The notes beneath the pieces are model-generated. The model worked only from the letters and a program-made list of their open reading frames with translations, was not told where the DNA came from and did not search any database. Positions 32,345 to 41,674 of a stretch of 64,000 bases of DNA are shown piece after piece (the first letter of the stretch is position 1; every line of letters begins with the position of its first letter). The DNA is from a virus, in the IMG/VR virus record IMGVR_UViG_3300042304_001125, positions 38,160 through 102,159 of that record, one strand, 5' to 3'. The position numbers and the translations under genes were made by a program.

Positions 32345-33270
32345 TGAAAGTAATTATAGTGTTGTAGAATATCTTCAAGTTCCTGCTTACTTACTGCTAC
32401 TTGATCGCTTGTAAATTCTTCCCAGCTTACTTGTCTGTCTGAGATGTCTTTGTAGTGCATGTAGTAAGTATCGTTGTCCTTGTTGTAGAACGTACGAGGT
32501 CTTTCCTCCTTAGATACCATCATTTCATGTAGCTTCTCTGAGATGCGTGGTGTGCCGAGTTTATATTCTAATCCAAACTTTTCAGCATAAATTTCAAATA
32601 GATCTCTTACCTTAAAAGCCTTTAAATTAGGTATAACATTATAACCAGTTTCCTGTAGTCCTGCTTCTATAAGGTCGATAGCTTGCTCGATATCGATCAT
32701 AAAGCGAGTCATCTCAGGAGAGTACAGAGTAAGTTTATAACCTTTCTTAATTGCATCCCACATCAAAGGAATAATCGAACCGGTTGAGTTTAGTACGTTA
32801 CCATAGATAGCAGTTGAAAGCTTAACGTTAGACTTCTCTGCGTTTACAATAAAAGCTTCTCCTGCTACAAACTTCATAGCACCGTACAGGGTTGTAGCTG
32901 CTCTAGATTTATCTGAAGAGATAAAGCAAGCTGCTTTAAAGTTATTCTCTTCTGCTACTCTTCTAGAATTAATAGCTCCATCTACAATCACTCGTACTCC
33001 TTCTTCTACATTCTGATCTACAGCTTCAATCTGTTTTAAAGATGCAGCAAAAATCCCAATAGTATGTCCGGCGGAAGCTCTTCTAAGCAAGTCGTAGTTG
33101 CGAACGTCTCCTACGACGCAATTAATGTTTGGGAACTCTTTTTTAAGGTAGTAGTGCTTTGCTTCGTCTCTAGAGTACACTGTTATTTCATTATCAGTGT
33201 AATACCTCTCGACAAGATTTCGGCCCAGGTACCCTGCTCCGCCGGTGATAAAAATTTTTTCACCTTTCAT
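32341..33270 (-). CDS. UDP-HexNAc 4,6-dehydratase-like (CapD/FnlA type), 309 aa
   Basis: GGAGYLGRNLVERY nucleotide-binding loop, VVGDVRNYDLLRRASAGHTI, AASLKQIEAVDQNVEEGVRV and CFISSDKSRAATTLYGAMKF match polysaccharide biosynthesis dehydratases (FlaA1/CapD/FnlA), including the Y-x3-K pair in YGAMK. Start chosen at the ATG after GGTT; a TTG-initiated longer frame is less likely. Coupled by ATGA to the reductase. Confidence 0.87.
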   Translation of the reverse strand: MKGEKIFITGGAGYLGRNLVERYYTDNEITVYSRDEAKHYYLKKEFPNINCVVGDVRNYDLLRRASAGHTIGIFAASLKQIEAVDQNVEEGVRVIVDGAINSRRVAEENNFKAACFISSDKSRAATTLYGAMKFVAGEAFIVNAEKSNVKLSTAIYGNVLNSTGSIIPLMWDAIKKGYKLTLYSPEMTRFMIDIEQAIDLIEAGLQETGYNVIPNLKAFKVRDLFEIYAEKFGLEYKLGTPRISEKLHEMMVSKEERPRTFYNKDNDTYYMHYKDISDRQVSWEEFTSDQVAVSKQELEDILQHYNYFQ

Positions 33271-34165
33271 AACCTTCAAAATATTTTAGATTTTCTGTAA
33301 AAGACATAACAGGATTTACTCCACTATTATAAATAGGTTTAACAAATGTCTGTTCATCGTGATCAGGAAGACGGCCCCACTTGCTGTTAAATTTGTTGAT
33401 GTTTGCTTGCTCTGCTAGCTGCTGTCTATCTGATTTAACTGCTAGGTTATCGTCCTTAAAGTGACTTCCTCTAGCAGAAAAATGGTATAGTACCGAAGTA
33501 GCTACCATTCTGAATTCAAAGCCTTCTAGCTGCATTCTTACAAACAGGTCCATATCCTCCCAACTAGAGGGAGCAAAGAGAGGATCGTTTCCTCCTATGT
33601 GGGTAAAGTCTTCTTTGCGGCAGAAGAAGCCAGCTCCTCCTCCTTTTCGAACTTCCGTACCTTTGTTAAGTTCGGAGAACTCTGAGGCAAACTGATCGAA
33701 TAACTCTGTATTAAAGTTGTAATGGTACTCCCCAAAAACTTCTGATGGGAAGAAAACTGTACCGGGTCTGTAGTCCGGATCAGCTGGGAAGATTTTAGGT
33801 TGAATTCTAAACGAAGATGCGATCAGCCTGCTGTTATTATTTTCAAATAGCTTTAATAACTCTAGGTCTTGATTAGGACCGATCCACATATCTGAGTGGA
33901 TAATATTTACGAATTCAGTTTGAGCTTTGTCTACACAGAAGTTCATCCCACCGCCAATACCTTTAGGTTTGGTGTTGTGATCTATGTAGTACTCAATACC
34001 TACCTCACCTGCTTGAGCTTTCAACCATTCGTCTGTACCGTCTGTGCAATTTTCAGCATGTACAATAATAGGTTGATCCTTATAGTATGCATTCTTTCTT
34101 ACAGAAGCAACTGCTAGCTTAAGGTAGTTTAAGTTGTTGTTAGTGGAGATGCACGTGGTAATCAT
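33260..34165 (-). CDS. family 2 (GT-A) glycosyltransferase, 301 aa
   Basis: MITTCISTNNNLNYLKLAVA start, VHAENCTDGTDEW, FVNIIHSDMWIG (DxD-type SDM), GGGAGFFCRKEDFTHIGGND and SWEDMDLFVR (catalytic ED). Paralogous to the protein at 28689. A CTATTTATA motif lies inside its 3' end (33328-33336), possibly for the next gene. Overlaps the neighbouring gene by 26 bp. Confidence 0.88.
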   Translation of the reverse strand: MITTCISTNNNLNYLKLAVASVRKNAYYKDQPIIVHAENCTDGTDEWLKAQAGEVGIEYYIDHNTKPKGIGGGMNFCVDKAQTEFVNIIHSDMWIGPNQDLELLKLFENNNSRLIASSFRIQPKIFPADPDYRPGTVFFPSEVFGEYHYNFNTELFDQFASEFSELNKGTEVRKGGGAGFFCRKEDFTHIGGNDPLFAPSSWEDMDLFVRMQLEGFEFRMVATSVLYHFSARGSHFKDDNLAVKSDRQQLAEQANINKFNSKWGRLPDHDEQTFVKPIYNSGVNPVMSFTENLKYFEGYER

Positions 34166-34886
34166 CGACTTCGTTTTCCCAGTTGATTAAAGGAGACATA
34201 AAATAAGTCTCTCCATGAGTTGAGTACCCGGGTATCGGGCTTATTAATACACGCTTGCGAGCGTTTAATTCCAAAAACATAGAGAAGTCATAAGGATGGC
34301 CTGTAACTTTTCCACTCTCTGGATGTATGCCGTTTGTATACTTCCGTAGGATGTCTTCGTCTGCTTTTAATGTCTTTGCTTTAGCAGCAAAGGTCATAGT
34401 AGTTGAATTAGTAACCTTCCAGTGAGAGTAGCGAGATACAAATACACGAGTAATCTCAGGACCATCTTTACATAGTTTGTTTCCTCCATGTTCTGCTAGT
34501 ACGTACTTATCTGGATGATCGTAAAGAGTAATGTACTGTACTCCTGTCTGAAAGATTTCTTCTAGAGCTTGTCTAGCTCCTGCTCTATGCAGGTAGTCAT
34601 TTTCTACGAAGTATACTGTAGTGTCATCTTCTAGCTGAAGGGCTTGATCTAAAGCAAGATTGAATGTACCTGCTCCATTACCTACAGAATGTCTTTGAAT
34701 ATTTTCAGCCGGTACATACTTGCAGATCATTTCAAAAGTCTCCTCTCCTATATTATCCGCAATTACAGTAATAGAGCTAGGATCGAAATGCTTTACAAAG
34801 TTTCGCAGGCAATTCTCATTATTAATATAAGGTGGTTTAATCTTATTATAACCTGCCTCAGATATTCTGTAGTATATTTTAAGCAT
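34140..34886 (-). CDS. glycosyltransferase-like protein, 248 aa
   Basis: MLKIYYRISEAGYNKIKPPY, then ITVIADNIGEETFEMICKYV, NGAGTFNLALDQALQLEDDT and VYFVENDYLHRAG, which resembles a GT-A core with an acidic metal motif (END). The FSMFLELNARKRVLISPIPG and GYSTHGETYF end suggests an acceptor pocket. Family not named; call rests on motif order and cluster context. Confidence 0.65.
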   Translation of the reverse strand: MLKIYYRISEAGYNKIKPPYINNENCLRNFVKHFDPSSITVIADNIGEETFEMICKYVPAENIQRHSVGNGAGTFNLALDQALQLEDDTTVYFVENDYLHRAGARQALEEIFQTGVQYITLYDHPDKYVLAEHGGNKLCKDGPEITRVFVSRYSHWKVTNSTTMTFAAKAKTLKADEDILRKYTNGIHPESGKVTGHPYDFSMFLELNARKRVLISPIPGYSTHGETYFMSPLINWENEVDDYHVHLH

Positions 34887-35841
34887 CTTTAAAAACGTCC
34901 TGCCAGGTGTAGGACTTGTAGTTAGGGTTGAATAAATTGTTGGTATTGGTTCTGCAATATTCGTTAGCTAATTTATACCAGTTATGAGATTTTCTCTTAT
35001 TATCGATATCCACGCTTTCAAAAGATTGCTCTCCGGCAATGTAGTTTCTCTTCTGAGGATGTTTTCTATTGTGTACTACTAGCAAATTCCTAAAATGGTA
35101 TTGAGGAGTAGTAGGGAGTAACTGATGCAGTACGTGCATGAACGCTGTATCTTCGTGAATAAAGAAAACAGAGGAAGGAATGTTAACTCCTGCTTTAATA
35201 ACTTCTGAAGATATTACTAATCCGCATCCGTTAAATTTGTGCGGACTAATAGTAGATACTTGTAGTTCTTCAATGTTGTTAAAGCTATTCATTTCCTCTT
35301 CTGACATAGTATAAGGAATGCTCCACCAATTTTCTGTATCTCCTTCTATAAAAGGTTTATTTGTAAATTCTGGATGCTCTAGTGGTTCCCAGCTTTTATC
35401 CCACATTTTACAAATACCGAATGTTGCAATGTACTTAGGAGTATGTTTTACATTCTGGTGTAGGTGATCTGTGACTACAAATGCCTGCTTTGGGACTAAC
35501 ATATCTGATTCACCCCACACCAGTACATCAACCATAGTACAGTACTTGGCATTAAACTCTCTTCGATAATCTGCTATAGTTATAAGAGTTTCATCAATAT
35601 AAACATTTGCTGAGTATTCATTAAGTCTTTCCACTTGCTTCTCAAACTGAGATAGAATATAAGCTAACCTGTCTGGATTATCTAATTGTTCTAGTTCTTG
35701 GTTAGTGGTGAGCTTAATATCGATAAGTACTTGGTCTTTATCGTATATGTCAACAGCTGCTAAAAGAGTATCAATATACTCTGGAAGCATTTCAATTTCG
35801 TACCATTGTACTAGACAGCCAATTGCAAATTTAGTTTTCAT
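34879..35841 (-). CDS. glycosyltransferase-like protein, 320 aa
   Basis: MKTKFAIGCLVQWYEIEMLP start, CTMVDVLVWGESDMLVPKQA (GESDM as possible DxD-type metal site), GCGLVISSEVIKAGVNIPSS and a C-terminal HNRKHPQKRNYIAGE. Looks like a GT-A protein adapted for a specific acceptor, similar in length to the other transferases. Function inferred. Confidence 0.6.
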   Translation of the reverse strand: MKTKFAIGCLVQWYEIEMLPEYIDTLLAAVDIYDKDQVLIDIKLTTNQELEQLDNPDRLAYILSQFEKQVERLNEYSANVYIDETLITIADYRREFNAKYCTMVDVLVWGESDMLVPKQAFVVTDHLHQNVKHTPKYIATFGICKMWDKSWEPLEHPEFTNKPFIEGDTENWWSIPYTMSEEEMNSFNNIEELQVSTISPHKFNGCGLVISSEVIKAGVNIPSSVFFIHEDTAFMHVLHQLLPTTPQYHFRNLLVVHNRKHPQKRNYIAGEQSFESVDIDNKRKSHNWYKLANEYCRTNTNNLFNPNYKSYTWQDVFKDA

Positions 35842-36568
35842 ATTGATCTCTGTATTTGCTCCAGGTCTGACTCATAAAATGAACACGGTGCTCTTTATCA
35901 AAGCCGTTAAAATGCCATACGTAACCGCAATCTACAAACATAAAATCGTTAAGAAGTTCTTTGCGATTTAAGTGAGTGAGATTCCATCTCTTATTAAGTA
36001 GAGTTACATCGTAGTCTAACTGCCGTGTAAGGTAGTTAACAGGTGTTTGATCTGTACCTTTGCGCAAAGTTGTCTGCAGGTTTGTTAACGTTTCTGCGTT
36101 ATTATGCCAGAAATCTGTAATAGCAGTGCACAATTCTTTATGCTGTTTGTTTATTACAACAAATCCGCAGTTGTAATAGTTGACCCAATCCAGCTTTACT
36201 TCTGGAAATAAGTGTTGGTAGCCTTCCAAGCTCTGCCATACCCAACCTACATTATCGTTATCGACACAGGCTGCTAGGTTGTGCTTAGTTTCATTAAAGA
36301 AATTAGGAGCATCCCAGTGTATCATCGTATCAATATCCACTAATGCTACTTGATCGTATTCAATATTATTTGTCTCTAGTATGTCTAAGACGTACCACCT
36401 CTGCCAGGTAGCTTTCATCTCAGTAGGATCTACTAGAGGTTGATCTAATACGATAAGTTCTACATCGTGTCGCTTACACCAGTGCTGCCAGGTAGCTAAG
36501 CAGAACTGAGAATAGTTAACAGTGTCGTAATTAGTGTTAAGGTTTGTGATAAAAACAACGTTACGCAT
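35831..36568 (-). CDS. family 8-like glycosyltransferase, 245 aa
   Basis: Start at MRNVVFITNLNTNYDTVNYS, overlapping the previous gene by 8 bp; a longer frame begins 11 codons earlier. It has QVALVDIDTMIHWDAPNFFN (DxD, VDID), YYNCGFVVINKQHK, KGTDQTPVNYL and a late RWNLTHL, in the order of glycogenin/LgtC-type (GT8) enzymes. Donor unknown. Confidence 0.75.
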   Translation of the reverse strand: MRNVVFITNLNTNYDTVNYSQFCLATWQHWCKRHDVELIVLDQPLVDPTEMKATWQRWYVLDILETNNIEYDQVALVDIDTMIHWDAPNFFNETKHNLAACVDNDNVGWVWQSLEGYQHLFPEVKLDWVNYYNCGFVVINKQHKELCTAITDFWHNNAETLTNLQTTLRKGTDQTPVNYLTRQLDYDVTLLNKRWNLTHLNRKELLNDFMFVDCGYVWHFNGFDKEHRVHFMSQTWSKYRDQYEN

Positions 36569-37295
36569 ATGTGTAGTTTGCAGAGAGAGTTCTGTATTCA
36601 TTGAATATACGAACTAAATCGTTATCTTCAAAGAACTTGAACATATTTCCTTCAGCATTACGGCAATATTCATTAAGAGATAAGTCACTCTTTTCCTGCT
36701 TGTAGGTCTGAGCAGAGTAATGTATGACTGGACACCAGTCAACAACTCCTACTTTCCAGTTGTTCTGTTCACAAACAATACCTGAGTATACATCCTGTCC
36801 CCAGCCGTAGATCAGCTGATTAGAAAACTGACTAATCTTCTCAACTAAGTCTCTATGCATTAAAGGTGCTTGAAAGTCTACCCACTTAACATCACGTACT
36901 TCGGTAGCAGACCAGCAATGAACATACTTCCATTTGCACTGGTTCTTTTGAGGCTGTAGTACACAAGGAGAAACAATTTTGTAATCTTTTTCGAACATAG
37001 CTTTGCGAAGAGATTTAACAAAGTTACCTCCATGTAGAATTAAATCGTTATTGAGAGAAAGCAGACTGTCGTATTCTTTGTTCTCTAAAAACAATTGCAT
37101 AGCAAGGTTTAAAGCTCCCCCAAAGTAAACATTCTGTCCTGTCTCGTGAGTAGTGTATTTGCTTTTACCTTCCGGTGTAGAACCGTTATCTATAATGATT
37201 AGGTCATAAGAATCATCTCTATGTGCTTCTAGAGATTCAAAAAGCTGATCGGTTAGATCAGGAAGATTGTGGTTGTAAATAACTGCTAGTGTCAT
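36561..37295 (-). CDS. family 2 glycosyltransferase, 244 aa
   Basis: MTLAVIYNHNLPDLTDQLFE, LIIIDNGSTPEGKSKY (DNGS), ALNLAMQLFLENKEYDSLLS, SLNNDLILHG (NND metal site) and GWGQDVYSGIVCEQNNWKVG. Typical GT2 with a rhamnosyltransferase-like pattern. Overlaps the 245 aa gene and its upstream neighbour by short ATGA-type junctions. Confidence 0.85.
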   Translation of the reverse strand: MTLAVIYNHNLPDLTDQLFESLEAHRDDSYDLIIIDNGSTPEGKSKYTTHETGQNVYFGGALNLAMQLFLENKEYDSLLSLNNDLILHGGNFVKSLRKAMFEKDYKIVSPCVLQPQKNQCKWKYVHCWSATEVRDVKWVDFQAPLMHRDLVEKISQFSNQLIYGWGQDVYSGIVCEQNNWKVGVVDWCPVIHYSAQTYKQEKSDLSLNEYCRNAEGNMFKFFEDNDLVRIFNEYRTLSANYTYA

Positions 37296-38176
37296 AATGC
37301 TTTAATATAGTTAGGATGAGTATAGATCTCCAACGGGTGATCTATATTAATTCGAGTTATATAACGTAGAGGATCAGCTTCTAATCTATCCGGCCTGATA
37401 ATAATATTGTCCTGGTTGTTATGCTTAGCCTGCTCTAATGCAGACTTAAAAGCATTTCTGTAAGCTTCTGGGCGTATGAGTTGTCTAAATCTAAGATCTT
37501 TATACTTACCGGGTCTCCACCAGGCATAGTGAAATACGTATCTTGGAAAGATTGTTAGTTGAGGGTATTTCTGACTTGTGAAGTTCTTTACAACCTCTCT
37601 GTAGTATTCCCAGGTTCCAAACTTAATAACAATTCTTCTTTTATGAATGCGGGAAGGATCTAAACTTTCTGCCTCTATGTAGTATTGATTCTCCATAAAG
37701 TCTAAGTACGGAGCTTGAAGACCTTCATCAGGATTTAAATTGGAGATAAGTTCTTCTAGTAAGTCGGTATCATTTTTGTGAAAGAATACATCTCCTTCGA
37801 GAGGAAATATCAAATCTCCTTCTTGTACAACTACACCTAATTCTTCAAAGTTACTAACTGAATGTACGTAGCAGTCGTTAGCATCTATGGCTGAGTAGTC
37901 TACTGCATTCCAGGTAATTTGTATCTCGGGGTACTTTATTTGAGCTTCTTTTACAGCTGCTTGTACTACTTGCGTATCCCAGGCTAGGTTAGTATCCTCG
38001 AAACAGAACTCTTTACGAAAGCTTTCATCTACTCCTCCTTTATTTTCAGGTCCTTTTGGGAATAGTCCTTCATTGTAAATAATGTGAGTAGGCTTTATAG
38101 TGTTTACAAGATTTTCAATCTGTAAGGCAGTAAAGTGCCCTTCACCAAAGCAAGGAATTATAACAATCCGCTTCAT
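37292..38176 (-). CDS. glycosyltransferase-associated protein, 294 aa
   Basis: Start at MKRIVIIPCFGEGHFTALQI; the longer frame upstream overlaps the epimerase gene and is rejected. EGDLIFPLEGDVFFHKND may be an acidic metal site, and RYVFHYAWWRPGKYKDLRFR is a Trp/Arg-rich acceptor-like segment. The fold could be GT-A; no family named. Confidence 0.6.
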   Translation of the reverse strand: MKRIVIIPCFGEGHFTALQIENLVNTIKPTHIIYNEGLFPKGPENKGGVDESFRKEFCFEDTNLAWDTQVVQAAVKEAQIKYPEIQITWNAVDYSAIDANDCYVHSVSNFEELGVVVQEGDLIFPLEGDVFFHKNDTDLLEELISNLNPDEGLQAPYLDFMENQYYIEAESLDPSRIHKRRIVIKFGTWEYYREVVKNFTSQKYPQLTIFPRYVFHYAWWRPGKYKDLRFRQLIRPEAYRNAFKSALEQAKHNNQDNIIIRPDRLEADPLRYITRINIDHPLEIYTHPNYIKAL

Positions 38177-38178
38177 GT

Positions 38179-39177
38179 TTATTTTTTCCAGAACGAATAA
38201 ATTCCTTTTTCTATTTCGTAATTCTCCCAAACAAATCTCTCTCGTTTAGGTTGGTGCTGAGCCCATTCCCACATCTTAGTCAAACCTTCTTTAAGATCTG
38301 TTTTGTGCTGGAATCCTAGTAGCTCGATAGACTTGTCGTAGGTTGGGATAGCGTAATGTACCTCGTGGCGTTTCTCTAAATAAACTCTTTCAGCACCTCC
38401 AACAACTTCAGTTAGAATATCAGCTGCTTCGTTGATAGAATACTCTTGAATACCTCCTAGGTTAATAATCTGCTTGGAAGCTTCAGGGCGTACTGCAGCA
38501 TTCCATAGAGGCTCTAAAGAATCATCGATGTAACTAAATGCTCTCTTTTGAGTACCGTCTCCAAAAATAGTTACCGGCTGACCTTCCATATGATAGTACA
38601 TCCAGATTCCAAGAACGTTGCGGTACTTATCCCAGATGTTTTGGTTAGCACCGTAGACGTTATGAGGTCTGATAATACAGTAGTCAAGTCCGTGCTGTTC
38701 GTTTGCAATTTCAATATCATGCTCACAAGCTGCTTTAGCTACTCCGTAAGGATCGATAGGAGCTCGTCTCATATCTTCGTGGAAGATTCCTCCTTCCCCA
38801 AAGCCGTAAACTGCCATGGTGGAAGTGAATACTAGTCGCTCTACATCGTGCTTGATACATTCATTAACGATCCGAGCTGTAGCTACGAGATTGTTCTTGT
38901 AATTGTAAGTCCGAATAAAAGGAGAGAGACCTTCTGCGGCATAGGCTGCAAAGTGAAAAACGTAGTCTGGTTTATGAACTTCAAAGCAATTTTCGATAGG
39001 ATGATTGACTAAATCCATCTGCCAGAACTCAACTTCTGGGTTAACGTTTTCTTTATATCCGCCGCTAAGATCGTCAATACCTACTACCCTGTAGCCGGGT
39101 TTATTTTTTATAATCCAATCTGCTAGTCTAGATCCTAGTAGGCCAGCTACACCTGTAATTAAAACAGTCTTGTTCAT
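38179..39177 (-). CDS. UDP-glucose 4-epimerase-like enzyme (GalE type), 332 aa
   Basis: Full length for GalE. GVAGLLGSRLADWI (GxxGxxG), YVFHFAAYAAEG, FTSTMAVYGFGEG (Ser of triad) and PYGVAKAACEHD (Y-x3-K), RPHNVYGANQ and GDGTQKRAFSYIDD. Second epimerase of the cluster, distinct from 29864. Interconverts C4 of a UDP-sugar or related epimerisation. Confidence 0.9.
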   Translation of the reverse strand: MNKTVLITGVAGLLGSRLADWIIKNKPGYRVVGIDDLSGGYKENVNPEVEFWQMDLVNHPIENCFEVHKPDYVFHFAAYAAEGLSPFIRTYNYKNNLVATARIVNECIKHDVERLVFTSTMAVYGFGEGGIFHEDMRRAPIDPYGVAKAACEHDIEIANEQHGLDYCIIRPHNVYGANQNIWDKYRNVLGIWMYYHMEGQPVTIFGDGTQKRAFSYIDDSLEPLWNAAVRPEASKQIINLGGIQEYSINEAADILTEVVGGAERVYLEKRHEVHYAIPTYDKSIELLGFQHKTDLKEGLTKMWEWAQHQPKRERFVWENYEIEKGIYSFWKK

Positions 39178-39602
39178 TTTTCAGCTATGCGTTTAAATAT
39201 TTTATCGATATTGTTTTTGTTGGCTGCTCTACCTTCGTTAGCTTTGCGAAGCCTTTTTTCGTTAACAACCATTCTTTCAAGATTAGGTTTGCTTTTTTTA
39301 GTCTCTTCTAATCTAGCTCGATCGGCTTCTCCTATGTTGATATCGTTTCGGATAAGCTCCTCTAGCTGTTCAACAATAGAATTTTCGTCAAAGGTACGAT
39401 GCTCTTCTAAATAAATATAAGACCTATTTTCTAGAGAGTCAACTAGTAGTTCGGTTATTTTTCCTTTTACTTCTTTAATTAAAAGCTTCTGGTGGCTAGC
39501 TTTTTCATCTAGGTTATCTTTCTCAAAGAAGTATAGCTTAATATTTTCAGTGATCAACCTATCCAAGTACGCACTCAGCGTATCTATATTAGTTATTCTC
39601 AT
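39174..39602 (-). CDS. hypothetical coiled-coil protein, 142 aa
   Basis: MRITNIDTLSAYLDRLITEN start, nearly all helical and charged with a basic tail (KNNIDKIFKRIAEK). Sits inside the glycosyltransferase run, coupled to the epimerase by ATGA. Possibly a small regulatory or scaffold protein; no family recognised. Confidence 0.65.
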   Translation of the reverse strand: MRITNIDTLSAYLDRLITENIKLYFFEKDNLDEKASHQKLLIKEVKGKITELLVDSLENRSYIYLEEHRTFDENSIVEQLEELIRNDINIGEADRARLEETKKSKPNLERMVVNEKRLRKANEGRAANKNNIDKIFKRIAEK

Positions 39603-40614
39603 ACCCTATCCCCTCTACTGTTGATAACTGTTTGTAAAAATATTCTACTAAGCTCTGATTAGAGTACTGAGTAGTGTAAGCTCTTCGCATATTCTCTACT
39701 AAGTAGGGTTGAAGTTCTTTATAGTTCCTGAAGATGTGTTCGATCTTTTCTTCTACATCCGACCAATCGTACTTACAGGCAATATAGGTTTCATTATCCT
39801 GGTAGATAAACGGATAAGAATCTAGATGAGACATATCAGGTTTAAGAAGAATACTTCCAAAGCTTGCTGCTTCAATATCCCGTACTGCCATCTCTCCATA
39901 TCCGATAGGAGCTGTTACAATCTTAGAGTTGTACATATTCTGGTAGAATTGCTCTTGAGGAATTTTTACTCCTTTTTCTCTCCTTGCAACCTTATAAGAA
40001 GTACCTTCTAACTTCTCTAGTAACTCTTTGCGGTGGGTGTCGTAGTAAGGAGAAGTTAAATTTGTATACTCATAATTTAAATTATCCCCCCAGCTAAACA
40101 TACACGACACATCGTAAGGCTTGTCTGAAGAGTAATTATACCAGGTTGGGGTGATTGTAGAGAGCCAGTTTGTACCGCTTAGCTTAATCCTGTCCTTAAC
40201 TTGATTAATAAAAGGTACTTTGTAATCTCCAGCACCCCAGTATGTTCTTCCATTAACCCAGCCCTGTTCGTATAGCGAGAGATCTTTGAGTAAAGTATTC
40301 TTAAATAAAACTTTTACCTCGGTTGCTTGGAGTACTTCAACTGTTCCTATTAGGGAATGTGAATCTTGTCCATCAAGCAGTAGAACATCCTTACCAAACT
40401 TTGATACAAACTCAATACCTTTCTCAACCGATTCGGCTAAGCTTGCTTGCTTATCTATGAAGCTTGCTTGAGCAATAAAAGCAAAATCGTATGAACTATC
40501 CTCGGTTGTAAACTCTATACCTACCTCTTTGAATAAGTCTTTAGCTCTCCAATATGGACGGAAAGCAATCTCATTGCGGTGTAGGTCAGGTTGTACTAAC
40601 CGAATCTTTATCAT
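39589..40614 (-). CDS. GT-B-like glycosyltransferase, 341 aa
   Basis: The second half has SKIVTAPIGYGEMAVRDIEA, SFGSILLKPDMSHLDSYPFI and a C-terminal VEEKIEHIFRNYKELQPYLV. This resembles the donor-site end of exostosin/GT-B proteins, where an E replaces the last acidic residue of an EAA-like motif. The N-terminal half is unassigned. Overlaps its neighbours on both sides. Confidence 0.65.
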   Translation of the reverse strand: MIKIRLVQPDLHRNEIAFRPYWRAKDLFKEVGIEFTTEDSSYDFAFIAQASFIDKQASLAESVEKGIEFVSKFGKDVLLLDGQDSHSLIGTVEVLQATEVKVLFKNTLLKDLSLYEQGWVNGRTYWGAGDYKVPFINQVKDRIKLSGTNWLSTITPTWYNYSSDKPYDVSCMFSWGDNLNYEYTNLTSPYYDTHRKELLEKLEGTSYKVARREKGVKIPQEQFYQNMYNSKIVTAPIGYGEMAVRDIEAASFGSILLKPDMSHLDSYPFIYQDNETYIACKYDWSDVEEKIEHIFRNYKELQPYLVENMRRAYTTQYSNQSLVEYFYKQLSTVEGIGYENN

Positions 40615-41237
40615 AAAGTATCGTAGTAAGCGTTTTGTTTTTCTTGACGCTGGATTGTTTTAGGATGGAACAAGCACCATTCTTCCTGAGGGGGAAGCGG
40701 GGAAGCGGTTTTAAATCCTTCTAGGTATTCATGTACCTTGCTTACCCATTTAATATCTGAAGATCTTTTATAGATCCTCCATTGATAGTCTGGAAAGTTT
40801 ACCCAGTCTTTTTCGTTAATAGCCCAGTTCCACTTCTGTACATGCTCTAGGGTTAGTCCTTCTACTGTGTTGATTCGAGGTACTAGTATAACATCTACCT
40901 GATTCATTTCAAGTAGAGCAGGGAGATGCTGCATTAGAAAACTGCTAGGCATCTCATCAGCATCAATCTGAAAGATATAATCTCCCAAGCAAGCTTCAGT
41001 CAAAGCATTCTTCATGTTAGCAAAGTGCCCGTCGAAGTGGTAACTAATGTACCGAAATGGAGCAAATGTATTCGTAGATAGACTTCTTAGATACTCATCT
41101 ACTGCCTTAGTTCCATTATTGGAATCGTAAAAGATAATGATCTCATCCTCCTGCCTCTTGTTCTGAATTAGGAAAGGAAGCAGTCGTTGTATCTCTACAA
41201 GCTCATTACAAACCGTTACTGCGTAACTAATTTTCAT
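40611..41237 (-). CDS. family 2 glycosyltransferase, 208 aa
   Basis: MKISYAVTVCNELVEIQRLL, IIIFYDSNNGTKAVDEYLRS, then DYIFQIDADEMPSSFLMQHL where DADE is the metal motif of WaaE/KdtX-like GT2 enzymes. Short but complete catalytic core; acceptor-side region is reduced. Overlaps adjacent genes by 1-4 bp. Confidence 0.85.
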   Translation of the reverse strand: MKISYAVTVCNELVEIQRLLPFLIQNKRQEDEIIIFYDSNNGTKAVDEYLRSLSTNTFAPFRYISYHFDGHFANMKNALTEACLGDYIFQIDADEMPSSFLMQHLPALLEMNQVDVILVPRINTVEGLTLEHVQKWNWAINEKDWVNFPDYQWRIYKRSSDIKWVSKVHEYLEGFKTASPLPPQEEWCLFHPKTIQRQEKQNAYYDTL

Positions 41238-41674
41238 TACATTTCGTAAAAGCCAATTACTTGTAATGCGTCCATAAAGTCTCTCTGTTCGAAGTTTTGA
41301 GCTCCTTTCATATCCATTTTATGAGTCTGCCCTTCAGGGTACTTGTGCTGTTCTTCTTTAAGAATCTCAACAGCTTTAACGGCTGCCCATCTCCAATTCT
41401 CTTTAGTACTGCCGTCGATAAACACCATTCCTTTACCAGGCAGTGTTACCGTAGCAGGCATCCATATATGATCGTCTTGATCTTTATGAAGAAGGTCTTT
41501 GTAGAGTTCTGGAGAGGATTCTAAGGCTTGAGTGACTGGCTGGCTTCCTTCTGTCATAACAGTAGAGGTTGTAAAGCCACATCCCATACATAACCAGGTT
41601 GTTAGCTGTTCGTTGATGTGCTGTTCGTAGCAGGCATTAGAGCCGCATCTTTTACAATCGGTTAACTTATCCAT
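41237..41674 (-). CDS. zinc-ribbon protein inside the glycan cluster, 145 aa
   Basis: N-terminal C-x2-C ... C-x2-C (CKRCGSNACYEQH and WLCMGCGFTTSTV), then an alpha/beta region with GKGMVFIDGSTKENWRWAAV and a final DFMDALQVIGFYEM. No enzymatic motif recognised. Might regulate or accompany the cluster; function unknown. Confidence 0.65.
   Translation of the reverse strand: MDKLTDCKRCGSNACYEQHINEQLTTWLCMGCGFTTSTVMTEGSQPVTQALESSPELYKDLLHKDQDDHIWMPATVTLPGKGMVFIDGSTKENWRWAAVKAVEILKEEQHKYPEGQTHKMDMKGAQNFEQRDFMDALQVIGFYEM

Noticed and set aside
37292-38230. Longer start for the 294 aa protein
   Set aside because: The extension overlaps the epimerase gene by about 50 bp; the ATG at 38176 gives a clean junction.
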